A stretch of 31,642 bases of DNA from Methanobacterium spitsbergense (lineage in GTDB: Archaea; Methanobacteriota; Methanobacteria; Methanobacteriales; Methanobacteriaceae): NCBI RefSeq assembly GCF_019931065.1, contig NZ_JAIOUQ010000001.1:1-31642 (forward strand). The letters run 5' to 3'. Numbering within the stretch: position 1 is the stretch's first letter; each line of letters begins with the position of its first letter. The notes beneath the pieces are model-generated. The model had not been told where the DNA came from, searched no databases, and saw only the letters and a program-made list of their open reading frames with translations. Shown here piece by piece: positions 25,090 to 31,642 of the stretch. The translations under genes were made by a program, and so were the position numbers.

Positions 25090-25238
25090 CTACTTCGTTA
25101 TAGTACCGTATTAATAGTTATGTGGTCGAGAAATTAAAAACTTCATGAATTGAAAAAAATAATTGAAAATATCGTTGATTTTTTGAGAAAATTTAATGAA
25201 AAATATGCTACTTCGTTATAGTTGCGTTTCACGAAGTA
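25090..25238. repeat. 15-bp direct repeat pair with an inverted repeat
   Basis: CTACTTCGTTATAGT occurs at 25090-25104 and again at 25208-25222, 118 bp apart. The second copy starts an inverted repeat: TACTTCGT (25209-25216) with ACGAAGTA (25231-25238), 14-nt spacer. Such a layout fits regulator or recombinase sites. No function shown. Confidence 0.5.
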
Positions 25239-25336
25239 AAACTATTACTAATTTCTAATATATTATTAATTTAATTAATATGATTATAGAAGTATTTCGA
25301 CCAGTGGTATGTTAATTCTATTAAAAAAAATACAAA

Positions 25337-25882
25337 TTATGATTCATATAATTTCTCTCTTTCAATTAATTCTTGAAAATCTATACATTGAAAACTATTA
25401 GTAAAAGGAATATTTTTAGTATATTTTCCACGTATATGACAATAAGCCCCTAATTTAGAACATATAGTAGGAATTCTAAAATTATGTTCCCTACCATTAA
25501 TATTACATTTTTCACATGTTACTAAAACTTTATTATGTGCCATCGCAAAAGCAATTAATTCTGGATCTGCCCACACTGGTTTTTCAATCCCCTTTTCATA
25601 CCATATTGGAAATGTAGATGATAAAAAATTAAGTTTAGATACTACTTTAGGATCAGCCATATCAACATCAAACATTATATTATTATTATTTGACCATTTT
25701 AACGCAGCTTTATTTCTAACATTAATTTCTGTTTTAACGGATGGAACTGAGACAAATATTCCATCTTGAATTTTTTCATCAAAATTCTTCCAATGAAAGG
25801 GAAATAAATCTAATTCAAATGTCTGACCTACTGCTCTCCGGAGTATAACTGAAGAATCAATTATATATTCAAAATCAGTCAT
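25337..25882 (-). CDS. DUF4411 PIN-domain protein, probable RNase toxin
   Basis: A 181-aa protein with the PIN-fold acidic set: Asp9 (IIDSSVI), Glu52 (VSVPSVKTEI), Asp106 (WADPELIAFAMAH) and Glu124 (VTCEK). The ADPELIAFA..H block and the spacing fit DUF4411, a PIN-like family known to sit next to ImmA/IrrE-type genes. PIN proteins are magnesium-dependent ribonucleases. Its ATG lies inside the end of the ImmA/IrrE gene (8-nt overlap), so the two are translated from one message. As the second gene of a toxin-antitoxin-like pair it is the likely toxin; this is inference from family and order. Confidence 0.85.
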   Translation of the reverse strand: MTDFEYIIDSSVILRRAVGQTFELDLFPFHWKNFDEKIQDGIFVSVPSVKTEINVRNKAALKWSNNNNIMFDVDMADPKVVSKLNFLSSTFPIWYEKGIEKPVWADPELIAFAMAHNKVLVTCEKCNINGREHNFRIPTICSKLGAYCHIRGKYTKNIPFTNSFQCIDFQELIEREKLYES

Positions 25883-27020
25883 CAGAATCCTCCGAATTTA
25901 TTTTATTCCTGATTTCTGATACTACTTCTATAGGTTCTTCTAAATCTTCAGCTAAATCATCTATAGATATCAATTCTTCATCAAAAGCTTCTAAAATAAT
26001 TGATGTATAATAATGTCCATTACGTGTCAATGCCTTACTTGCTAATTTAGAGTATTCATTAATAGAATCCTTTTTTTTAAGTTTATTAAGAATTTTCTTT
26101 TCTTTAGTTTTTCTTGTAGTTTTTTGTGTGGTTTTTTTAGGTGCTATTAGTTTATCCCATTCATTCTGTTTTTCTTTATAAATTTCTTTAGATATAATTT
26201 GTAAATCAAGCATTCTCCTAATAATCACTTCTTTACTTACTCTAAATAATTTTGATAAAGAATGAATCTTAGTATCCAGTGGGTAAATGTCAATTTGGTT
26301 TAATTTGATTTTTAAAAGTTTAGCAGGAACTAAAGATTCTGCTGCTATTCGATTGCAGATTTTTTCATCGTTCTTTAAAAAATAATTATCAAAATTGCTG
26401 AAACCCTCAGTTTTAAGAATAAGATGAGCTAATTCATGGAATAATGTAAATTTTTTACCATTTTCATATTCTCGATGATTAATTCCAATAACTGGTAATT
26501 TATCATAATATAACGCATATCCTCTAACTTCATTAGGATCAACCTTATAGAATTGAAAAACCAATACACCTAAACTTTCAACTTTTTCTATCCAATAATC
26601 TAAATCTTTACGTCTTCTAGTACCTTGATTCATTTTAAGTTTATCCGTTATTATTTCAGGTATCACTTGTGAATCTTTGGTTTTTATATCTTTAAATTCA
26701 AAATAAGGGATTATTAGGTTATTTGATTCTTCTTCTAAGTTAAGTATCTTCATTCTTCTTAGTTTTGCATTTCTTATCTCAAAACTAAATTCAGGAGTTA
26801 TCTTATGTTTTTTTTGACTTTTTATTGTTCTTAAATCCGGAATAAAATCAGTGTATATGGGATCATTAATATTAAAAAACGTTGCAGGGGGTCTTTGATA
26901 ATATCCGGCCAGTTTCAGAAGTTTACTGTAACTAATTTCTCCTGTTTCTTCCCATTCCTCGATAGTTTCACTATCAACATTCATTTTATTAGCAATTTCA
27001 CTAATATCATAATGAGCCAC
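25875..27020 (-). CDS. ImmA/IrrE metallopeptidase with N-terminal XRE helix-turn-helix
   Basis: A 381-aa protein from the GTG at 27020. An XRE-type helix-turn-helix (about 1-45, ISEIANKMNVDSETIEEWEE) is followed by a zinc peptidase domain with H195-E-L-A-H199 (FTLFHELAHL) and downstream Glu228 (AAESLVP), the IrrE/ImmA pattern. The C-terminal 100 residues are Lys-rich with a helical tail. ImmA/IrrE proteins cleave repressors or antitoxins; paired with a DUF4411 PIN gene they are thought to act as the controlling partner. The frame stays open upstream and encodes helix 1 of the domain (NQKWLVWARK), so GTG 27020 probably truncates the protein; the SD GGGGGGGTGAT (27088-27078) points to a start near 27074, where only ATT codons exist. 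Confidence 0.88.
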   Translation of the reverse strand: MAHYDISEIANKMNVDSETIEEWEETGEISYSKLLKLAGYYQRPPATFFNINDPIYTDFIPDLRTIKSQKKHKITPEFSFEIRNAKLRRMKILNLEEESNNLIIPYFEFKDIKTKDSQVIPEIITDKLKMNQGTRRRKDLDYWIEKVESLGVLVFQFYKVDPNEVRGYALYYDKLPVIGINHREYENGKKFTLFHELAHLILKTEGFSNFDNYFLKNDEKICNRIAAESLVPAKLLKIKLNQIDIYPLDTKIHSLSKLFRVSKEVIIRRMLDLQIISKEIYKEKQNEWDKLIAPKKTTQKTTRKTKEKKILNKLKKKDSINEYSKLASKALTRNGHYYTSIILEAFDEELISIDDLAEDLEEPIEVVSEIRNKINSEDSDD

Positions 27021-27077
27021 TTTTCTAGCCCAAACTAACCATTTTTGATTAGTTTCAACAGTCCCTGAACTAATAAT

Positions 27078-27120
27078 ATCACCCCCCCTTTAAAGTTTAC
27101 TATTAAATTTTATATTTAAA
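27078..27120 (-). promoter_or_regulatory. promoter and ribosome binding site of the ImmA-PIN operon
   Basis: On the minus strand, TTTAAATATAAAATTT (about 27118-27103) is a good TATA box. About 25 nt later comes GGGGGGGTGAT (27088-27078), one of the strongest ribosome binding sites in the window. The leader would be only a few bases long. The SD points to initiation upstream of the first canonical start codon. Confidence 0.45.
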
Positions 27121-27289
27121 CTAATTCAAATACATAACCATTGGGATTTACATAAAAAATCCATTGTAACCATTATCAATTAATTACAATATAAATAAAA
27201 ATTATAATCAACAAATATTTGTGTATATATTGTCTCTGTTTCTCCAGCACACTGATATTTAATTTTGGAATCCCTCTAGTTCTTACATT

Positions 27290-27799
27290 TTATTTTTCTA
27301 AAAATTCTAGAAAACCATAATTTTTAAGATTTTTCTGAGAAAGATCCCAGACATAATGAATTATTCTAATAGGATATGTATCCATAAAAGTTTTATCTAA
27401 TTCAATACTTCTATATTTAACTTCAAGCTCAAAAGATTTATCTAATAAATCAGTCCTATTCTTAAAATTAGTTAAATAATAAAATTTAATATCTTCTACA
27501 TCCAAATACTCTAATCCTTCATTAATAACATCTATATCTGAAATAAACTTTCCATCAATTATTTCCATATCTTTTATGACTTTAAATTTAATGTTATGAG
27601 CTCTAACTTGACCAATATTCTTTATTTGTAAATATAAAAAAGGCTCAGGAGAATCCACAAATAGACTGATTGAAATTTTGGGTTTTAATTGAAATTCCCT
27701 TAATTTTCTGCTTTCTTTAGCTAAATTATATGTAAAATATGCTAAGAACAATGTGAATAATGCTAATAATAGTGTTGTTACCTCTTCAAAGGATACCAT
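27290..27799 (-). CDS. 169-aa single-pass membrane protein, unknown
   Basis: One N-terminal transmembrane helix (about 7-27, TTLLLALFTLFLAYFTYNLA), then a basic linker and a soluble domain of about 130 residues rich in beta strands (PKISISLFV, FLYLQIKNIGQVRAHNIKFKV). The IKNIGQVRAHNIKF block is typical of small immunoglobulin-like domains in prophage or island-encoded membrane proteins of unknown function. The soluble domain faces the cytoplasm if positive-inside holds. It is flanked by 270 nt and 181 nt gaps, so it is probably its own unit. No family name can be given with confidence. Confidence 0.7.
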   Translation of the reverse strand: MVSFEEVTTLLLALFTLFLAYFTYNLAKESRKLREFQLKPKISISLFVDSPEPFLYLQIKNIGQVRAHNIKFKVIKDMEIIDGKFISDIDVINEGLEYLDVEDIKFYYLTNFKNRTDLLDKSFELEVKYRSIELDKTFMDTYPIRIIHYVWDLSQKNLKNYGFLEFLEK

Positions 27800-27980
27800 T
27801 TTGAACTCCTAGTTTATTGAAGGTATTATAAAATAATCATAATCAAATTATCTTATGAAGATATTTAATCTTATTTTTTTCTTTTAAAGTTAAAATATAT
27901 CGAAATTTAAATTTTCTGAAATGAAATTATGAAAAAGTAATTAAAATTAGATAAGTAAAAAATAGATTATTAACTTTTAT

Positions 27981-29141
27981 CTAATTTCGATTATTTGATT
28001 TCTTAAGATATTCTTTAAACATCTTATCTCTGAGTTTATATTTACCTCTGGATTTTTTCAAGATGAGATTCTTTTCTACCATCGTTTTTAACACTTTGGA
28101 AGGTTCATATTTAATATTTTCATTTTCTTTAATTTCTTTATAAACTAAAATATCAGAATCACTCTCAATGAATATGTCAAGTATTTTTTTTTCTTCATTT
28201 GCAGCGTTTTCATACATACCCCTAAATTCTCGCTGAGATAAAAAATTAAGAGATGTTGGAAAAGCTTTATCAAATTCTACTAATGTAACTCGATTTTCAT
28301 TCGCTTCTTGGAAACAATTGTGAGCTATAACTTGTATGTAATATGGATTGCCTTCAGAAATTTCATAAATTCTTTTAATTACTTCTTGAGTAAATGTTAC
28401 ATTTTCTTTTTTGGAAGGAATATTTATCGCATCATTAACTTCTTCGAGTGTTAATGGCCTTAATTCATATGGATCGAAAATTCTGACAGCTGAATCTGTA
28501 TGTTCTTGTATTCTAGAGAATATATCATATGCACCTGTAGCTACGAACATTATTTTTAAACCTTTAAGATTTAATTCAGTTAAAGCATTCTGTAATATGC
28601 TCAATACTCGTTGAGTATCTTCATTTATTAATATACGTTGTAAATCATCAAATAGAAGGATTAATACTGGATCTTTTCCTTTGAGTTTTTTGTATATTAC
28701 TTTTAATATTTTTTCTATAGCAACTGATGGAGATGTAGGCGGAATTTCTCTAGATAATGTAAATCCAATCCCATAAGATATATTTACACCCATACTTTTG
28801 ATTGAATCCCAGAAGCTACTTACTTTAATATCTAGTGAATCAGCACATTTATCAACTATCAGAGTGTAAATGTCTGTAAAACTACCTTCAACTAATGGAA
28901 TTCGTATTGCATATACTTCTTCAACATCTTTTAATTCTTCCTGGAATTTTATGAGTAAACAGGTTTTTCCTATACCTTTAGGGCCGTATATTATTATATT
29001 TCCTGGATCTCCTTCTTTGGTTGAAATAAATATATCCTTCAACTCTTCAAGTTCATCCTCTCTTCCTGTAAAATAAGAAGGTAGAACTCCAGTTCTTCTT
29101 TTAAAGGGATTTTTTTTTGAATTCATTTTAAAACATTCCAA
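27981..29141 (-). CDS. archaeal AAA-type ATPase with C-terminal winged helix
   Basis: A 386-aa protein. It begins with the lead-in FTGREDELEELKDIF (24-38), followed by Walker A GPKGIGKT (53-60), Walker B VLILLFDD (159-166), a sensor-like MFVATGAYD, and EGNPYYIQVIAHNCF. This is the AAA_16/Arch_ATPase arrangement (relatives of Orc1/Cdc6 and STAND proteins). Residues 310-380 look like a winged helix (EEKKILDIFIE, then VLKTMVEKNLILKK). It probably binds DNA or a partner protein in an ATP-dependent manner. Met6 (29126) is an equally good start, with GGA about 10 nt upstream. It is last in a four-gene run, 46 nt after the small cysteine protein. Confidence 0.88.
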   Translation of the reverse strand: MECFKMNSKKNPFKRRTGVLPSYFTGREDELEELKDIFISTKEGDPGNIIIYGPKGIGKTCLLIKFQEELKDVEEVYAIRIPLVEGSFTDIYTLIVDKCADSLDIKVSSFWDSIKSMGVNISYGIGFTLSREIPPTSPSVAIEKILKVIYKKLKGKDPVLILLFDDLQRILINEDTQRVLSILQNALTELNLKGLKIMFVATGAYDIFSRIQEHTDSAVRIFDPYELRPLTLEEVNDAINIPSKKENVTFTQEVIKRIYEISEGNPYYIQVIAHNCFQEANENRVTLVEFDKAFPTSLNFLSQREFRGMYENAANEEKKILDIFIESDSDILVYKEIKENENIKYEPSKVLKTMVEKNLILKKSRGKYKLRDKMFKEYLKKSNNRN

Positions 29142-29187
29142 ACATACTAAACATTATTTTTTTGAATGTTTATTCGGTTAGTACTGT

Positions 29188-29403
29188 TTAAGATATTTCA
29201 AGACATTCCCAATATTTCTTAATATCATTGGTTAATAATCTTATTCTCTGTTCTCGACGTCTACCAATTTTAAATTGATTATTAACAGGCAGTTTTAATC
29301 TAATACAATCGCTTTTTAGTCTACATCTATTACATTCTCTATTTGAAACATAACTTCCATATGCATCGCAGAATATTTCATATTTATTTCGATATTTACT
29401 CAT
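29188..29403 (-). CDS. 71-aa basic cysteine-cluster protein
   Basis: A small, strongly basic protein with Cys12, then C24-x2-C27-x5-C33 (NRECNRCRLKSDC), a pattern suited to zinc or an iron-sulfur cluster, and a final Cys67. The RRREQRIRLL stretch (48-57) suggests nucleic-acid contact. AAGGAG sits 8 nt before the ATG. It lies 15 nt after the YdjM-type gene and 46 nt before the ATPase, so it belongs to the same operon. No family is recognised. Confidence 0.7.
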   Translation of the reverse strand: MSKYRNKYEIFCDAYGSYVSNRECNRCRLKSDCIRLKLPVNNQFKIGRRREQRIRLLTNDIKKYWECLEIS

Positions 29404-29418
29404 TTTTACAACTCCTTG

Positions 29419-30063
29419 TCAGGTGTTATTTACCATAATTCTTGTTTCATTCTCATCCACTTTTTTGATTGTAATAGTCTCATTTACATTTTTAACTGGT
29501 TTTGGCAGTTGAATATTTAAGTTAGGATTATTTTTCATGGAATATTGAGGGTTACTCATAGCTGTGTTAGTTCCATTAGTTCCATTAGTCGCAAAGGCAT
29601 GGCTTAAGTCAAAGGATGTTTTATCAATACAAATTGATTGAATAGTGAAAAATAGTACTGGTATGAGCAAGAATATTAAAACTAAAAATAAAGCCTTGTC
29701 CTGATTTGTACCAGTTTTAATACGTCTATTTTCCTTTAATACAACAAAGTTGGTTTTACTGAGTGGATACAAAATTGGGCTTCCTTTGGTGGTTAAAATA
29801 TCTAGTATAACGTGAGAGATTAAACCTGTGACTAGTGCAGCAGCTATTGTAATACTCCAAAATCCAACAAATAAACAGGGTATTATCCAGAAAATTGAGT
29901 GGCCATAACCTCTGTGGGTACCTGTGAATCTGTCTAAGATATCTGGAAAGACTGAGATCCACCCTGCAAATAAGATTCCAACCCATAAATAGTTTAGGTT
30001 GGTTAAATATGCAAAGCTAATGAATAAGAGTATTGCACCAGTTATATGTGTGTAGCTTCTCAT
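29419..30063 (-). CDS. YdjM/DUF457-type membrane-bound metal-dependent hydrolase
   Basis: A 214-aa protein with about four membrane helices and an extracytoplasmic Asn/Thr-rich tail. Family residues are visible: His6 (SYTHITGA), Asp41 and Asp44 (FPDILDRF), His50 and Arg51 (GTHRGYGHS), His55, and His84 with Asp88 (SHVILDILTTKG). Family members (PF04307, E. coli YdjM) are membrane proteins thought to be metal-dependent hydrolases with unclear substrates. Its ATG overlaps the upstream stop as ATGA, with GGTGG inside the upstream gene, so translation is coupled. The long tail (about 150-214) has no hydrophobic anchor and is unusual for the family. Confidence 0.88.
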   Translation of the reverse strand: MRSYTHITGAILLFISFAYLTNLNYLWVGILFAGWISVFPDILDRFTGTHRGYGHSIFWIIPCLFVGFWSITIAAALVTGLISHVILDILTTKGSPILYPLSKTNFVVLKENRRIKTGTNQDKALFLVLIFLLIPVLFFTIQSICIDKTSFDLSHAFATNGTNGTNTAMSNPQYSMKNNPNLNIQLPKPVKNVNETITIKKVDENETRIMVNNT

Positions 30064-30692
30064 AGCCGACCACCAATAAAAACTAGTGTTCTAAATATTA
30101 TCAGAGCAATCCATACACCGCCAATAACCGTAAAGATAGAATATATCGATAAAACACTTTTAAGATAAATAAAAAAACAATAAATACTTAAAATAATATA
30201 AAGCGCATATGTAACATTAATTTCATTCTTCACGCCTTTTTCTTCATATTCTTTTTGATTAACAAGTTCAAATCGTTTAAAAAATGGATATATTTCAGGT
30301 TTAAAATCTTGTGAAAAGCTACAGATAAATTGGATATTTTTTAAAGTGTTGAGATACTGATAAACTTGAACTGTCCGCTTGGTTAATCTTTCAAAATGAT
30401 TGAAAGTTATTACTAGTCTTTCATACTCCAATTCCTTAACTAATATTTCCTTAAGCTCATCAATAGTTAAACGGTTTAATGAAAGCTTATTCTCATCAGA
30501 TAACTCATTGATGATTTTTATCAATCTTACCTTTACTGGTGTAGGTTCATTGAAATAAATACAAATATAATCGTCCTTTAATTTATTATAACAATCAAAG
30601 ACGCTTTTATTATAGAAGATAATGTTGTTTCCTTCACTTATCTTCTCCATTATTTGTAATACTTTCATAAGTATTATTATGTTCTTACTCAT
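30060..30692 (-). CDS. two-TM protein with a degenerate ATPase-like cytoplasmic domain
   Basis: A 210-aa protein. Residues 1-150 resemble part of a P-loop ATPase without a Walker A: where GxxxxGKT would be expected the sequence reads GNNIIFYNKS. The Walker B position reads ERLVITFNHFERL with no acidic pair, then KNIQFICSFSQDFK like a sensor strand. Residues 157-205 are two hydrophobic helices. It would be a membrane-tethered pseudo-ATPase. This is my reading, not a database match. No ribosome binding site precedes the first ATG. Met9 (30668) lies about 26 nt after TATATAAT (30699-30692), so a leaderless message from Met9 is possible. First gene of the four-gene run. Confidence 0.65.
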   Translation of the reverse strand: MSKNIIILMKVLQIMEKISEGNNIIFYNKSVFDCYNKLKDDYICIYFNEPTPVKVRLIKIINELSDENKLSLNRLTIDELKEILVKELEYERLVITFNHFERLTKRTVQVYQYLNTLKNIQFICSFSQDFKPEIYPFFKRFELVNQKEYEEKGVKNEINVTYALYIILSIYCFFIYLKSVLSIYSIFTVIGGVWIALIIFRTLVFIGGRL

Positions 30693-30730
30693 ATATAATA
30701 ATTAAAAAAAAACACACACTCACAAAACAG

Positions 30731-30844
30731 ATCAATGTTCAACTTAAATATCAATTCATGAAATGGTAATCGGTCTACTTCAAAAAAAATACTTATATAA
30801 ATTACTTCTTTTTTTATTTTCTTTAGCCAAAATTCGATAAATCA
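30731..30844. repeat. duplicated intergenic segment, copy A
   Basis: About 110 bp similar to 31378-31484. Both begin ATCAATGTT(C/T)AACTTAAA and share TTCATGAAATGGTAATC, a run of A, a CTTA..TAA core, a T-rich stretch and a final GATAAAT. It lies upstream of the NikR-like gene and of the divergent four-gene cassette, so it may contain promoter or operator sites. TTCATGAA is itself a palindrome. Confidence 0.6.
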
Positions 30845-30937
30845 TAACATTCAATTTTACAAAAAAATAATTAAAAGTAAAGTAATAATATCATATAATT
30901 AAATAATAAAATAGAATTATTATTGGAGGAATATAGT

Positions 30938-31351
30938 TTGCCTAAAACGAGTAGAATAAGTATTTCGTTACCTACAAAATTATTAAATAAGTTTGATAAC
31001 ATGCTTGGTGATAGAAGATATCGTTCAAGATCAAATGGTGTACAAGATGCCATGAAAAATTACATTGAACAATATGAATCAATAAATGAAATTAAAGGAG
31101 AAGAGGTAGGGACAATATTTATACTCTATGATCATCACTCACGTGTATTGGAGAATATTATTTGTATCCAAAATGAGTATCATATGTACATCAACTCCGT
31201 AATGCACACACATGTAACTGATAATCAATCCTTAGAAGTGATTATAGTTAAAGGAGATATAAAATATATTACAAACATATCAGATAAGCTAATGGGACTT
31301 AATGGTGTAGAAGAAGTTAAACTAACAACTATATTAATAGACAGTAAATAA
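30938..31351 (+). CDS. NikR-like ribbon-helix-helix regulator with incomplete nickel site
   Basis: A 137-aa protein starting at TTG 30938, chosen because GGAGGA (30925-30930) is 7 nt upstream; an in-frame TTG at 30923 would lie in that site. An RHH DNA-binding part (1-45, TSRISISLPTKLLNKFD) is followed by the NikR C-terminal ACT-like domain (YDHHSRVLENI, NSVMHTHVTDNQSLEV). In E. coli NikR the square-planar nickel site uses His76, His87, His89 and Cys95. By alignment from memory, His90 and His92 match 87 and 89, but position 76 is Asn79 and Cys95 is Ser98. It may respond to another metal or none. Duplicated DNA lies on both sides. Confidence 0.85.
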   Translation: MPKTSRISISLPTKLLNKFDNMLGDRRYRSRSNGVQDAMKNYIEQYESINEIKGEEVGTIFILYDHHSRVLENIICIQNEYHMYINSVMHTHVTDNQSLEVIIVKGDIKYITNISDKLMGLNGVEEVKLTTILIDSK

Positions 31352-31377
31352 TAAGAAAAATTCAAACAACTTATAAT

Positions 31378-31484
31378 ATCAATGTTTAACTTAAAATCAG
31401 ATTCATGAAATGGTAATCTATATATAAAAAAAACTTACTAATAATTATTTCCTTTTTATTCTTCATTATCCAATTTAGATAAAT
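31378..31484. repeat. duplicated intergenic segment, copy B
   Basis: Partner of 30731-30844, 27 nt after the NikR-like stop. It shares the core TTCATGAAATGGTAATC and the flanks, with a few substitutions and short gaps. Directly after it the 23-bp tandem array begins, so it would be the promoter region of whatever lies beyond the array, or one end of a duplicated unit. Confidence 0.6.
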
Positions 31485-31490
31485 ATTTAA

Positions 31491-31642
31491 AGGCCATCTC
31501 AGTAAAACTATCCAGGCCATCTCAGTAAAACTATCCAGGCCATCTCAGTAAAACTATCCAGGCCATCTCAGTAAAACTATCCAGGCCATCTCAGTAAAAC
31601 TATCCAGGCCATCTCAGTAAAACTATCCAGGCCATCTCAGTA
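31491..31642. repeat. 23-bp tandem repeat array, at least 6.5 copies, running off the window
   Basis: Identical 23-bp units, each starting GGCCATCTC and ending CTATCCA, begin at 31492, 31515, 31538, 31561, 31584, 31607 and 31630 (the last cut by the edge). There are no spacers, so it is not a CRISPR array. 23 is not a multiple of three and the unit contains stops, so every frame on both strands is closed within 69 nt: it cannot be coding. It is richer in GC than its surroundings. It could be a regulatory iteron array, a minisatellite or an assembly-edge artefact. Confidence 0.85.

Larger units (their letters stand above)
24780..25336. other. 557-bp gap with a structured segment and short repeats
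   Basis: No protein gene is seen. It contains a long-range stem followed by a T run (24887-24968) and two exact copies of CTACTTCGTTATAGT (25090-25104 and 25208-25222), the second part of an inverted repeat. Otherwise AT-rich. It lies downstream of the PIN gene and upstream of the tRNA. Confidence 0.45.

Noticed and set aside
31491..31642. CRISPR array
   Set aside because: Units are contiguous 23-mers with no spacers and no palindromic repeat, and no cas gene is nearby.

Overview
The window is very AT-rich, and its composition and gene content point to a methanogenic archaeon of the Methanobacteriales, most likely Methanobacterium or a close relative. The indicators are archaeal promoters (TATA-like boxes about 25 nt before starts), strong GGAGG/GGTG ribosome binding sites, a tRNA-Leu with no encoded CCA, DUF2769 and DUF6790-type proteins, a NikR-type regulator, methanogen adhesin-like beta-helix proteins and a TnpB remnant. 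This is inference from gene content; there is no 16S rRNA gene or other marker in the window.

Positions 1-5000 hold small or membrane proteins of mostly unknown role: a 52-aa cysteine protein, a DUF6790-like membrane protein, an 81-aa orphan, a GC-rich double hairpin that may be a small RNA, a decayed IS200/IS605 element with a readable TnpB C-terminus, a membrane-anchored trypsin-like protease, a coiled-coil protein, a TMEM175-type channel and a 46-aa ribbon-helix-helix-like protein. Positions 5200-14020 are mainly regulated metabolic and transport units: a tetR/aldo-keto reductase operon with a candidate operator, two small zinc-ribbon paralogues, a secreted phospholipase C-like protein, a YhbD-type regulator abutting a broken MFS transporter, and a MacB-like permease/ATPase operon behind a second TetR gene.

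Positions 14500-18230 carry an orphan soluble histidine kinase with three PAS domains, a 62-aa protein that is 31% methionine, a cupredoxin-like lipoprotein lacking two copper ligands, and a cysteine-rich DUF2769 protein. Positions 18831-23548 are a four-gene secreted/surface operon that ends in a tandem pair of near-identical beta-helix adhesin-like proteins.

From 23790 on the region looks like an island. A decayed copy of tRNA-Leu(CAA), an HD-domain pseudogene with at least three frameshifts, and the intact tRNA-Leu(CAA) are followed by an overlapping ImmA/IrrE protease - PIN (DUF4411) pair, a one-TM protein, and a compact four-gene cassette: a membrane protein with an apparently degenerate ATPase-like domain, a YdjM-type membrane hydrolase, a small cysteine protein and an AAA ATPase. 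This cassette is the best candidate for an undescribed system. The window ends with a NikR-like regulator that lacks two nickel ligands. It is flanked by duplicated intergenic DNA and followed by a 23-bp tandem repeat array that runs off the edge.
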